Source of the DNA: Oscillospiraceae bacterium
GTDB taxonomy: Bacteria > Bacillota > Clostridia > Oscillospirales > Ruminococcaceae
NCBI GenBank assembly: GCA_018110855.1
Contig: JAGBFZ010000091.1
Location: 1-9,491 of the forward strand
Reading direction: 5' to 3'
DNA: 9,491 nt
A program made the position numbers and the translations under genes. Under the pieces are notes generated by a model. That model saw nothing but the letters and a program-made list of their open reading frames with translations, searched no databases and was not told where the DNA came from. Positions 1 through 6,444 of this stretch are shown piece by piece (the stretch's first letter is position 1; every line of letters starts with the position of its first letter).

Positions 1-434
1 CCCTCGCCGATTATTTCATCATTTTTGTCCTTAACGAGAATACTGTATGTACAATGTCCCGAAATAATTGTGTAAGCGGAGGCATAATCGGTATTTTCAA
101 CTATCCTGTCAATAAAAGCCTTGTCCGCCTCCTCGTCCTCAAGCCTGCCCTTCACTGCGGCATAAAGGATGTTCTGTGCGCCGCCCTCCTCGTAGGATTC
201 ATTGGGAAAACGGTACTCGTTGAGATTCTTTCCGAGACTTCCGCTGAGAGCTTTTTTCAGAGTGTCCATTACTACAGCGCCCTCATCATCGGGCATAAGT
301 GTAAAATTCTTGGATTCTGTGTATTTGATATGCTTTTCAGCATCGCAATACGCGTAAAGGATACGGTTAAGAGTGAAAAATCCGCAGCCCTCGGCAAAGC
401 TTTTCTTGATTTCGGCAAGCTCTTTTTTATTCAT
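1..434 (-). CDS. DUF4317 family protein, N-terminal part (cut by window edge)
   Basis: This open frame begins at an ATG (complement of 432-434) and runs 144 codons to the left edge without a stop, so only the N-terminal portion is present. The translation begins MNKKELAEIKKSFAEGCGF and contains SGSLGKNLNEYRFP. Both resemble the start and the conserved 'GK-NL-x-FP' stretch of DUF4317 proteins, a Firmicutes family of unknown function usually around 380-400 residues. I recognise this from family memory, not from a search. An AAAGGAGA Shine-Dalgarno (complement of 445-452) lies 10 nt before the ATG and decides the start. No signal peptide or membrane segment is visible, so it is probably cytoplasmic. 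It has its own promoter 53 nt upstream, in the gap after the degenerate GGDEF gene, so it need not be co-transcribed with that gene. No biochemical role is proposed. Confidence 0.8.
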   Translation of the reverse strand, partial: MNKKELAEIKKSFAEGCGFFTLNRILYAYCDAEKHIKYTESKNFTLMPDDEGAVVMDTLKKALSGSLGKNLNEYRFPNESYEEGGAQNILYAAVKGRLEDEEADKAFIDRIVENTDYASAYTIISGHCTYSILVKDKNDEIIGE

Positions 435-486
435 TTTGTTATATTCTCCTTTATAGTTACCTCGCAAAAAATGCGGCATAGTAAAT

Positions 487-515
487 ATTTTACCACAGCC
501 GCAGATTTTTTTCAA
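487..515 (-). promoter_or_regulatory. Sigma-A promoter for the DUF4317 gene
   Basis: Reading the minus strand, a TTGAAA -35 box (complement of 510-515) and a TAAAAT -10 box (complement of 487-492) are separated by exactly 17 bp. A TG one base before the -10 makes it an extended -10. Transcription would start near 480 and give a leader of about 45 nt before the DUF4317 ATG. The leader contains a small T-loop hairpin (CGCA/TGCG) that is too weak to call a terminator. Confidence 0.7.
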
Positions 516-534
516 TTAGCAGATTTTACGAATA

Positions 535-1869
535 TCAGTATGTAATTTTCTCCACATACATCTTGCCTTTGCACTCATTTTTAGCCTTGATAAGTGCTCT
601 GTCGGCAGTGATGAAGAAATCCTTGATATTGACTTTTTCGTTGCAAACGGTCCATGCGGCACCCACGCTGAATGAAAGAACAGCACTCTGGGCTTCACCG
701 TTCAGGGTAAGCATAGCAGTCTGACAGGCGACACGGAGCTTATCCACCATATCATGAAGCATGCTTTCGGTAATATCCTCAAGGAAGATAACAAAATCGT
801 CGCTCACATAGCGAAAAATGACGGCATTGTCCGGAAATGTGCTTTTTATCAGCTCAGCAGCAAGAAGAATAGCATCATCAGCGGCAGCCTTGCCGTATTT
901 CTCATTAAATCTGGTAAAATCATCCAGATCCGCCAACGCCATAAAGCAGCGGCAGCGGCATTCGGCGATCCTGTTTCTGATGGTCGAAAGAGCGGAAACG
1001 CTGTCAGGGAGTCCGGCAATGCTGTTGCTCGTTCTGTCGGCTGCAAGACGGGCAATAAGCCCCGAATGCTCGTCGATTTCCTCAAGTCGTCCCACCACAC
1101 GGAAAACAGAGCCGTATTCATCGGCAATGCTTGTGAGGATAAGACGGCAGATGGTGTATTTATTCAGTTTCTTGTCCAAGGAACGAACATCCACAAAGCC
1201 CTTGCCCGGTTTGCGGCAGATATTGAACAAAACTTTGCAGTAATAGATAACGTCCTCCTCGTAAATGGGACAGTTTCGGCGAAGATATGACGTATAAGCG
1301 GGAATGACAATATTTTCCCTGTCCCTTGCGGGAGAAAAGGTCATGATATCGTTTACCCAGTCATAGTCAAGGAGAAAAGCAGTGCTTGTCTCCTCAAGGA
1401 TACGGCTCCGTTCGGCATTAAGACTAAGCATATGCTCAGTGTTTTTCTGATCGGAAATGTCATTGATGGATGCGAGAAAAACTGGATTATCGCTTTTGAT
1501 GAAGTCAACAGCCCTTGCTCTTATGCAGAACCGTCCAACACTCTGATCGAAGCGGTAGCCCCTAACCTCGCAGTAGAAATCAGTTCCCTTTTCAAGACAT
1601 TCAAAAGCCATCTCGAAGATACGCTTTTCGTCCTCTTCAAACAGAGTAATGGTAACATTGTCGTAATAGGGAAGATACTGCTCCCTTGTGTAACCGACTA
1701 CATGAAAATAACGTTCATTAAGGTAAAGGGCTTTGACCTTAGTACCGCAGACCTCGAAAATGCATACTCCGTCATACATACTGTTGAACAGCCTGAAAAA
1801 CAGGTCCGTGCAGCCATCGGCGGGTATTATTACCTTCGGATCGGAAATATCGGCAATACGCTTATCCAT
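535..1869 (-). CDS. Cytoplasmic PAS-PAS-GGDEF protein with degenerate GGDEF motif
   Basis: A 444-residue protein without membrane segments. Residues about 20-140 look like a PAS domain (FNSMYDGVCIFEV, then NERYFHVVGYTREQY), and about 150-265 like a second, more diverged PAS domain. Residues about 279-440 form a GGDEF fold: GLPD at 286, the metal-site-like DLDDF at 314-318, then FRYVSDDF where active cyclases have RYGGDEF. The signature at residues 355-359 is VSDDF, so both glycines are lost, and no RxxD inhibitory site precedes it. Active GGDEF domains make c-di-GMP from two GTP. Loss of the second glycine usually removes activity, so I infer a signal- or nucleotide-binding regulator rather than a cyclase. 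The ATG is the only good in-frame start after an upstream stop; the nearest AGGAG is 13 nt away, which is long. It has its own strong promoter. Confidence 0.85.
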   Translation of the reverse strand: MDKRIADISDPKVIIPADGCTDLFFRLFNSMYDGVCIFEVCGTKVKALYLNERYFHVVGYTREQYLPYYDNVTITLFEEDEKRIFEMAFECLEKGTDFYCEVRGYRFDQSVGRFCIRARAVDFIKSDNPVFLASINDISDQKNTEHMLSLNAERSRILEETSTAFLLDYDWVNDIMTFSPARDRENIVIPAYTSYLRRNCPIYEEDVIYYCKVLFNICRKPGKGFVDVRSLDKKLNKYTICRLILTSIADEYGSVFRVVGRLEEIDEHSGLIARLAADRTSNSIAGLPDSVSALSTIRNRIAECRCRCFMALADLDDFTRFNEKYGKAAADDAILLAAELIKSTFPDNAVIFRYVSDDFVIFLEDITESMLHDMVDKLRVACQTAMLTLNGEAQSAVLSFSVGAAWTVCNEKVNIKDFFITADRALIKAKNECKGKMYVEKITY

Positions 1870-1922
1870 AACGCAAACGCAGCTCCTGTCCTTGTTGATT
1901 TACCATATAGGTCATTATGGAT

Positions 1923-1951
1923 ATTATAACATATATTAAGACAAATTGCAA
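1923..1951 (-). promoter_or_regulatory. Strong sigma-A promoter for the degenerate GGDEF gene
   Basis: On the minus strand, TTGCAA (complement of 1946-1951) and a perfect TATAAT (complement of 1923-1928) are 17 bp apart, with TG placed as an extended -10. The DNA just upstream of the -35 (about 1952-1980) is nearly pure A/T with A- and T-tracts, as in UP elements. Transcription should start near 1916, about 47 nt before the ATG. It is among the best promoters in the window by consensus. The rest of the 1870-2020 gap shows no convincing terminator for the upstream MFS gene, so some readthrough is possible. Confidence 0.75.
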
Positions 1952-2020
1952 CATTTTTTTAAAAATATTACTGTATTTGAAAATTTGCCGAATAAAATGT
2001 ATAGGAGCAGCATAAATATT

Positions 2021-3193
2021 TTATTTGTGGCTCTGAATATTTTTCATTCTGAAGGTCCTTTCGGTCATAAAAATCATTAAGCACAGGAAAAGAGCTATAT
2101 ATATGGGCATGAGTCTGATACTCACATGGTTTGCGATAAGCCCGAAAACAGGGGGCATGAATGTAGAGCCCACATAAGCGCTTGCCATCTGGATACCGAT
2201 GATCGCCTGTGAGTTTTCCGCACCGAAGTTTGAGGGAGTGGCATGGATAATGCTGGGGTAAACGGGGGCGCAGCCCAGACCGATTATCACAAAACCCGCT
2301 TCTGCAATAACAGCCGATCCTGCAGGCAGCAGCACAGCCAAAACACCCGCCGCAGCAACAGCGGTTCCCAGTCGGATCATATTCCTGTCTCCCAGCTTGT
2401 CGGAGATAAAGCCTGAAATAAAGCGTCCTGCGGTTATACCGATGAAGAAAAGTGCGGCATATGCGGCGGCAGTTTTTTCGTCAAGTCCCTTTGTTTCGGC
2501 AAGATAGGTGCTTGTCCAGAGCATAGCCGTGGCTTCTGCGGCACAATAGGCGAAAAAGCCTGTGAGCAGGCATGGAACTCCCTTAATTTTCAAAGCTCTT
2601 ATCAGTCCGACAGGTTCACTGCTCTGCTCGCCGTCATTGTCAGGCTTTCTGAAGATATTCCAGACAGGAAGGGTAATAAGCAGCGCAGCGGCAATGCACA
2701 GCTGAATTATGGAAACAATGCGATATCCACCGCACCAGCTTCCCTTTGCAATGGCAAAGCTCATGATATACGGGCTGATAATAGTTCCCACGCCCCAGAA
2801 GCAGTGGAGCCAGCTCATGTGACGTGAGCTGTAATGGAGAGCAACAAAATTATTGAGAGCAGAATCAATGGCGCCCGCTCCGAGACCATATGGAATACCC
2901 CACAGGCACAGCTGCCAAAAGTCTGTGACAGTCGAAAAGCCGAACATGGCGATCGCCGTGATAAAAACGCTTACAGTGGTAACTATCCTTGTTTCGAAGC
3001 GCTTTGTGAGCCGTTCTGACATAAGGCTCGAAAGTATCGTTCCACCCGAGATTATCATTGAAACGATTCCCATATACGAAACAGGCACCTCAAAGGACAG
3101 CCTCAGCGCAGGCCATGCGGAGCCGAGAAGAGAGTCGGGGAGCCCGAGACTGATAAATGCCAGATAAATAAGAGCAAGGAGGAGTGTGTACAT
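2021..3193 (-). CDS. Major facilitator superfamily (MFS) transporter
   Basis: A 390-residue, very hydrophobic protein with about 12 predicted membrane segments, the usual MFS length. The MFS loop motif (G-x-x-x-D-x-x-G-x-R) is clear between the two halves as GFISDKLGDR. The equivalent N-terminal loop is the diverged SERLTKRFETR. The stretch ALNNFVALHYSSRHMSWLH and the N-terminal GLPDSLLGSAWP match a subgroup of Firmicutes MFS proteins loosely related to sugar:proton symporters of the FHS/FucP type. That subgroup placement is from memory, and the substrate cannot be read from sequence. It would sit in the cytoplasmic membrane as a secondary carrier. The ATG (complement of 3191-3193) has an AAGGAAG Shine-Dalgarno 8 nt upstream. 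It is divergent from the membrane diguanylate cyclase, and the 197-bp gap between them holds both promoters. Codons 17-21 carry the 14-nt sequence repeated in the cyclase leader. Confidence 0.9.
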   Translation of the reverse strand: MYTLLLALIYLAFISLGLPDSLLGSAWPALRLSFEVPVSYMGIVSMIISGGTILSSLMSERLTKRFETRIVTTVSVFITAIAMFGFSTVTDFWQLCLWGIPYGLGAGAIDSALNNFVALHYSSRHMSWLHCFWGVGTIISPYIMSFAIAKGSWCGGYRIVSIIQLCIAAALLITLPVWNIFRKPDNDGEQSSEPVGLIRALKIKGVPCLLTGFFAYCAAEATAMLWTSTYLAETKGLDEKTAAAYAALFFIGITAGRFISGFISDKLGDRNMIRLGTAVAAAGVLAVLLPAGSAVIAEAGFVIIGLGCAPVYPSIIHATPSNFGAENSQAIIGIQMASAYVGSTFMPPVFGLIANHVSIRLMPIYIALFLCLMIFMTERTFRMKNIQSHK

Positions 3194-3222
3194 TTTAAAT
3201 ACTTCCTTAATATCATAATATT

Positions 3223-3250
3223 ATCATATATTCTATCATGCTTTTGGCAA
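3223..3250 (-). promoter_or_regulatory. Possible promoter for the MFS gene
   Basis: On the minus strand, TTGCCA (complement of 3245-3250) lies 16 bp before TATGAT (complement of 3223-3228). A GATAAT at the complement of 3220-3225 would need a 19-bp spacer and is less likely. The -35 overlaps one arm of the inverted repeat at 3247-3262, so a protein or structure there could control this promoter. The match is moderate. Confidence 0.4.
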
Positions 3251-3268
3251 AGCTTTCTTTGCTTTTTT
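3247..3268. repeat. Inverted repeat overlapping the MFS -35; terminator-like on the plus strand
   Basis: GCAAAG (3247-3252) and CTTTGC (3257-3262) form a perfect 6-bp inverted repeat with a CTTT spacer, followed on the plus strand by six T (3263-3268). Read on the plus strand it looks like a short intrinsic terminator, but no plus-strand gene ends here. It could stop antisense transcription coming out of the MFS region before the cyclase promoter. Because its left arm covers part of the MFS -35 box, an operator is an equal alternative. Confidence 0.4.
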
Positions 3269-3293
3269 ATTATAAAAATATAAAATTGCTTAT

Positions 3294-3322
3294 TTGCGGA
3301 AAATAAAAAAATTTGGGATAAT
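3294..3322 (+). promoter_or_regulatory. Sigma-A promoter for the membrane diguanylate cyclase
   Basis: TTGCGG (3294-3299) and GATAAT (3317-3322) are separated by 17 bp, and TG at 3314-3315 gives an extended -10. The 30 bp upstream (about 3263-3290) is nearly all A/T and could act as an UP element. The predicted start near 3329 leaves a leader of about 60 nt that begins with the hairpin at 3331-3355. Confidence 0.65.
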
Positions 3323-3330
3323 AACTAAAG

Positions 3331-3355
3331 TTTTAGAGTCGGGGAGCCGATAAAA
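3331..3355 (+). other. 5' leader hairpin of the cyclase mRNA, with a segment complementary to the MFS mRNA
   Basis: TTTTA (3331-3335) pairs with TAAAA (3351-3355), and TCGG (3339-3342) pairs with CCGA (3347-3350). The loop is GGAG and there is a 3-nt bulge, so the hairpin would sit at the very 5' end of the transcript. Within it, AGAGTCGGGGAGCC (3335-3348) is an exact copy of 3131-3144 inside the MFS gene. Because the MFS gene is transcribed from the other strand, the leader RNA is perfectly complementary to the MFS mRNA over 14 nt (codons 17-21). Whether this matters is unknown; the hairpin may simply protect the 5' end. Confidence 0.45.
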
Positions 3356-3363
3356 TATTAAGA

Positions 3364-3385
3364 GAAGAATTATTCTTCGGAGGTG
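3364..3385 (+). promoter_or_regulatory. Hairpin abutting a strong Shine-Dalgarno before a TTG start
   Basis: GAAGAA (3364-3369) and TTCTTC (3373-3378) form a 6-bp hairpin with a TTA loop. It ends exactly where the Shine-Dalgarno GGAGGTG (3379-3385) begins. The Shine-Dalgarno is 5 nt before TTG at 3391, which fixes the start of the cyclase. AAAAT at 3352-3356 could in addition pair with ATTTT at 3388-3392 over the start codon, a weak 5-bp option. The layout suggests modest translational control. Confidence 0.55.
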
Positions 3386-3390
3386 TCATT

Positions 3391-5451
3391 TTGTCCGATC
3401 ATTTTCATAAAACAAGTCTGATGAGCCTGAAATCCAGGATCATGCTATATACCGTGCTGCCTGTGATTGTAATAATCATTGTCGCAGGCGGCTTTATCAC
3501 CCTGTCCGTGCGTCATGTCATTGATGATATATCACGCACAGAGGCGGCGGGAAGCACAGAGCTTGCCTGCAGCCGTGTGGATGATGTCATTTCCGCCTGG
3601 GGAGAAGCCGCTTCTGAACGGGCAGGCAGCGAGGATATCTCAAGATTTCTTCAGATCGCTGATGACAGGGACAGTATCATTGAAAACGGATATTACAGCT
3701 TTGTCATGGGCGAGCTTGATTCCACAGTGTCAAGCGATCCTGTTCTCTTTGAGCGAACATGGATAGTCTCTGCGCTGTATCAGGGAGTGGCTTTTTCAAA
3801 TTCTTCGGATGGATGGGAGGCGGCTCCGGATTTTGAGGCTTCCGAATTTCCGTTTATTAATGCCCTGAGCGGAAACGTCAGGTATTTCATAACCGATCTC
3901 TATAAATCTCCAATTTCGGGAAAAACAGTCATTTCTGCAGTTGCCCCTGTGAAGGATTACCGTACAGGCAGTGTTATCGGCTATTTTGGAGCAGATATAA
4001 GGCTCAGCGGTCTGCGGGCAAAAATATCATCGCTGCCCGAAATGGGGGGCAACGAGATATGTGTAGTAACATCAGACAATACCATTATCTATTATACTGA
4101 TGAGAACAAGATGTACCGAAGCTTTAAAAAGCTTGGAATTGAAAGAACGTATAAGTCAGTTGCAGGGGAGAGCTTTTCCAACGGGAAGAGAGAATATGTC
4201 GGTTCGACCTGCAGTCCTGAAAACTGCGGATGGCTCATTTATGCTTTCAGAGATTATACCTCTGCAAAGGAGCTTATTGACAATCAGACCACAACAACAG
4301 CTGTCACGTTCCTGTGCGTGGCTGCAATGCTTATCGCAACCCTTTCCATTGTATCTGACAAAGTTGTAAAGCCTATTCAGGATTACACCAGAAAGATCAA
4401 TTCCATCCAGTTTTCCGAGGATAATCAGGACGGCGAGGATTATCTCAGACCCGAGGGCTGCAGGGAGCTGGAGCATTTCGCAGTGGGATTCAATTCTCTT
4501 CTCAAAAGGAATCATGAAATAATGTCCCAGCTCAGGGATATGAATATCAAGTCCGAAAAGGAACGCAGACTTTACCAGACAGCACTTCAAAGCTCTTCGG
4601 ACGTTGTTTTCGAGTATGATATCGAAACCGATGTCCTGATAACCTACGGCTCAGTGTTCGACCCCACCATTCCCAAGACTACTGCCTATACCCACGAAGG
4701 CTTTGTTAAAAGGGTATTTGAAAATGATGGCTTTACAGCAATGAAGCCTGAGGATACAAAGAGCTTCTTTTCGGGAAACACCGGCAGCGAGTCGGTTATC
4801 GCCCGTATCGGAGAGAATTGTGAAAAATGCTGGATATCCTTCGGCGGAACAGCGATCTGCTCTGATTCAAAACCTGTCAAGATAGTAGGTAAGATAAGCA
4901 ATATCGATGATGTTGTAAATCTTCGTGAGGATGCAAGCCGTGACCGCTTTACAGGTCTTTACAATAAGACCGCCACAGAGTCTCTCATTGACGAACGGCT
5001 TTCCGAAGGCGGTTCTCATGCACTTATCATCATTGATATTGACAATTTCAAGAGCATTAACGATGTTCTGGGACACGCATACGGCGATCATGTTATCAAG
5101 GATATCGCTTCAAAGATCAGCGGACTGTTAAACAGCGGCGATATAGCCGGCAGAATAGGCGGAGACGAATTTATGGCGCTTGTCTCGGGAGAAGATGTAT
5201 CCAAGCGTATCGAAGGGCTTTGCACATCTCTCTGCAATAGCATAAGGCATACCTATTCTGACGGAAATGATAGAGAAGTAAGTGTATCTTCAAGTATCGG
5301 CGTTGCCATGGCACCTGAATATGGAACTAATTTCAAGGAGCTTTATTCCTCAGCAGACATAGCCATGTATTATTCCAAAAACGGCGGAAAGGACAGATTT
5401 ACCGTTTACAGCGGGCAGGAAAGAAGAGAATACAATGGTGACCGCAGATAA
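3391..5451 (+). CDS. Membrane-bound diguanylate cyclase: dCache-like sensor, HAMP-like, PAS-like, GGDEF
   Basis: A 686-residue protein that should make c-di-GMP from two GTP on the cytoplasmic side in response to an outside signal. Membrane segments lie at about 17-40 and 302-322. The 260 residues between them look like a dCache_1 sensor (YFITDLYKSPISGK, then SAVAPV, then GYFGAD). R122-x-W124 and D202 partly recall the amino-acid pocket of some dCache sensors, but the match is incomplete. A HAMP-like linker follows (about 322-375), then a coiled stretch, a PAS-like domain (about 391-510) and GGDEF (about 517-680). The catalytic parts are intact: DIDNFKSINDVLGH and GRIGGDEF with GGDEF at 590-594. 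The I-site position 581-584 reads NSGD instead of RxxD, so canonical product inhibition is not expected. The start is TTG with a strong GGAGGTG. It is monocistronic by position and divergent from the MFS gene. Confidence 0.92.
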   Translation: MSDHFHKTSLMSLKSRIMLYTVLPVIVIIIVAGGFITLSVRHVIDDISRTEAAGSTELACSRVDDVISAWGEAASERAGSEDISRFLQIADDRDSIIENGYYSFVMGELDSTVSSDPVLFERTWIVSALYQGVAFSNSSDGWEAAPDFEASEFPFINALSGNVRYFITDLYKSPISGKTVISAVAPVKDYRTGSVIGYFGADIRLSGLRAKISSLPEMGGNEICVVTSDNTIIYYTDENKMYRSFKKLGIERTYKSVAGESFSNGKREYVGSTCSPENCGWLIYAFRDYTSAKELIDNQTTTTAVTFLCVAAMLIATLSIVSDKVVKPIQDYTRKINSIQFSEDNQDGEDYLRPEGCRELEHFAVGFNSLLKRNHEIMSQLRDMNIKSEKERRLYQTALQSSSDVVFEYDIETDVLITYGSVFDPTIPKTTAYTHEGFVKRVFENDGFTAMKPEDTKSFFSGNTGSESVIARIGENCEKCWISFGGTAICSDSKPVKIVGKISNIDDVVNLREDASRDRFTGLYNKTATESLIDERLSEGGSHALIIIDIDNFKSINDVLGHAYGDHVIKDIASKISGLLNSGDIAGRIGGDEFMALVSGEDVSKRIEGLCTSLCNSIRHTYSDGNDREVSVSSSIGVAMAPEYGTNFKELYSSADIAMYYSKNGGKDRFTVYSGQERREYNGDRR

Positions 5452-5487
5452 AATGTATATATAATTGTGAAATTTGAATGAAAATAT

Positions 5488-5520
5488 ACATAACCCCCTT
5501 GCATGACATGGGGGTTATGT
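5488..5520. repeat. Perfect 11-bp inverted repeat after the cyclase gene (operator or terminator)
   Basis: ACATAACCCCC (5488-5498) and GGGGGTTATGT (5510-5520) are perfect 11-bp arms around an 11-nt spacer. No T-run follows on the plus strand (TGATATAATATT instead), so it is a poor intrinsic terminator for the cyclase, although the stem is stable. On the minus strand the stem is followed by ATATTTTC, with only four T. The -35 of the next promoter lies in the spacer and the -10 starts 3 bp past the right arm. A second, A/T-only inverted repeat, ATGTATAT (5453-5460) with ATATACAT (5484-5491), shares four bases with the left arm, so the two hairpins exclude each other. Confidence 0.65.
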
Positions 5521-5528
5521 GATATAAT
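5499..5528 (+). promoter_or_regulatory. Promoter for the PHP-TSCPD-YdcF operon
   Basis: TTGCAT (5499-5504) and a perfect TATAAT (5523-5528) are 18 bp apart. The start would be near 5535, about 50 nt before the PHP ATG. The -35 sits inside the spacer of the inverted repeat 5488-5520 and the right arm fills most of the -35/-10 spacer, so a dimeric regulator bound there would block polymerase. Confidence 0.55.
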
Positions 5529-5584
5529 ATTAAATGTGTAAATTTCTCTCCCGTTAAAAATCACAGGAAAGGATCTTGATATAT

Positions 5585-6418
5585 ATGAAAGGTGATCTTC
5601 ATGTACATACCACCCTGTCTGACGGCTCACTGGGAATGGAGGAGGTCATTGCCCAAGCAAAGCGGATAGGTCTCGATTTTATATCCATAACCGACCATGA
5701 TACTATGTCCTCTGTTTCAAGAGCAAAGATACTTGGTGAAAGATACGGCGTCCAGACCATTGCTGGAGTTGAGCTTACCGCATGGGACAAGACCCGCAAC
5801 CGAAAGGTGCATATCCTCTGCTATGCCCCTCAGAAGCCTGACAGACTTGAGGGCATCTGCCGCAAATGCAGCGAGATAAGGCAGTCCTGCGCTAAGGAAA
5901 CGGTAGCAAATGTGCTGAAGCTCTATCCAATCACCTCCGAGGATATTACCAAGCATCTGAGCGGTTCCAAGAGCATTTATAAGCAGCATATCCTTCATGC
6001 ACTTATCGAATACGGCTATTCCACCCATTTTTACGGAAAGCTGAACGATGAGCTTTTTAATGAGCAGACAGGCTCCTGTATCGTGGAAAGGGAATATCCC
6101 GATGTGAACTATGTTCTTGAGCTTATCCATTCCGCAAGGGGAGCGGCGGTGCTTGCTCACCCCATGGTATATGATTCCGTTGATCTTATCGACGATCTTG
6201 CAAAGAACGGCAAGATTGACGGTATCGAGGAATACCATTATTCCGCAGATGAGGAGCAGCAGGCAATGCTTCTTGCCAAGGCAAACGAATATGACCTTAT
6301 CGTAACAGGCGGCTCGGATTTCCACGGACTGTACAATATGCGTCCCACACATCTTGGAATGTACACCACCGATAAGGATAATATCGACCGTATACTGCGT
6401 CTTTGCAGCAAGAAATAA
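5585..6418 (+). CDS. PHP-domain metal-dependent phosphoesterase (TrpH/YciV-like)
   Basis: A 277-residue protein covering a full PHP domain, near the usual length of the TrpH/YciV group. All the metal-binding motifs are present: GDLHVH (H6, H8), TDHD (36-39), E63 in GVEL, H76 in KVHIL, H192 in AHP, and D245/H247 in GSDFHG. Studied relatives remove phosphate from 3',5'-nucleoside bisphosphates or trim short RNA 5' ends (RNase AM). A similar cytoplasmic housekeeping role is inferred, and the exact substrate is not readable. The ATG at 5585 is preferred, with AAAGGA 11 nt upstream and the motif starting at once. A TTG at 5576 in the same frame would add three residues. It is the first gene of a probable three-gene operon, with the TSCPD gene 26 nt downstream. 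Its promoter lies in the inverted repeat. Confidence 0.9.
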   Translation: MKGDLHVHTTLSDGSLGMEEVIAQAKRIGLDFISITDHDTMSSVSRAKILGERYGVQTIAGVELTAWDKTRNRKVHILCYAPQKPDRLEGICRKCSEIRQSCAKETVANVLKLYPITSEDITKHLSGSKSIYKQHILHALIEYGYSTHFYGKLNDELFNEQTGSCIVEREYPDVNYVLELIHSARGAAVLAHPMVYDSVDLIDDLAKNGKIDGIEEYHYSADEEQQAMLLAKANEYDLIVTGGSDFHGLYNMRPTHLGMYTTDKDNIDRILRLCSKK

Positions 6419-6444
6419 TACATATACCGAAAGGAAGAAAAAAT

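Noticed and set aside
54..545. Plus-strand open frame (163 codons) opposite the DUF4317 gene
   Set aside because: The minus strand has a good Shine-Dalgarno, promoter and family match, while this frame crosses the intergenic gap and the promoter.
1432..1929. Plus-strand open frame (165 codons) opposite the degenerate GGDEF gene
   Set aside because: Antisense shadow of the PAS region; it also runs across the promoter of that gene and has no domain signature.
3323..3390. c-di-GMP riboswitch in the cyclase leader
   Set aside because: The leader is only about 60 nt and shows simple hairpins without the conserved GNRA tetraloop/receptor layout expected of c-di-GMP-I aptamers.
5576..5584. TTG start for the PHP gene at 5576
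   Set aside because: The TTG has an AGGA at a usable distance, but the ATG at 5585 is closer to the conserved GDLHVH motif; the difference is three residues and cannot be settled by reading alone.
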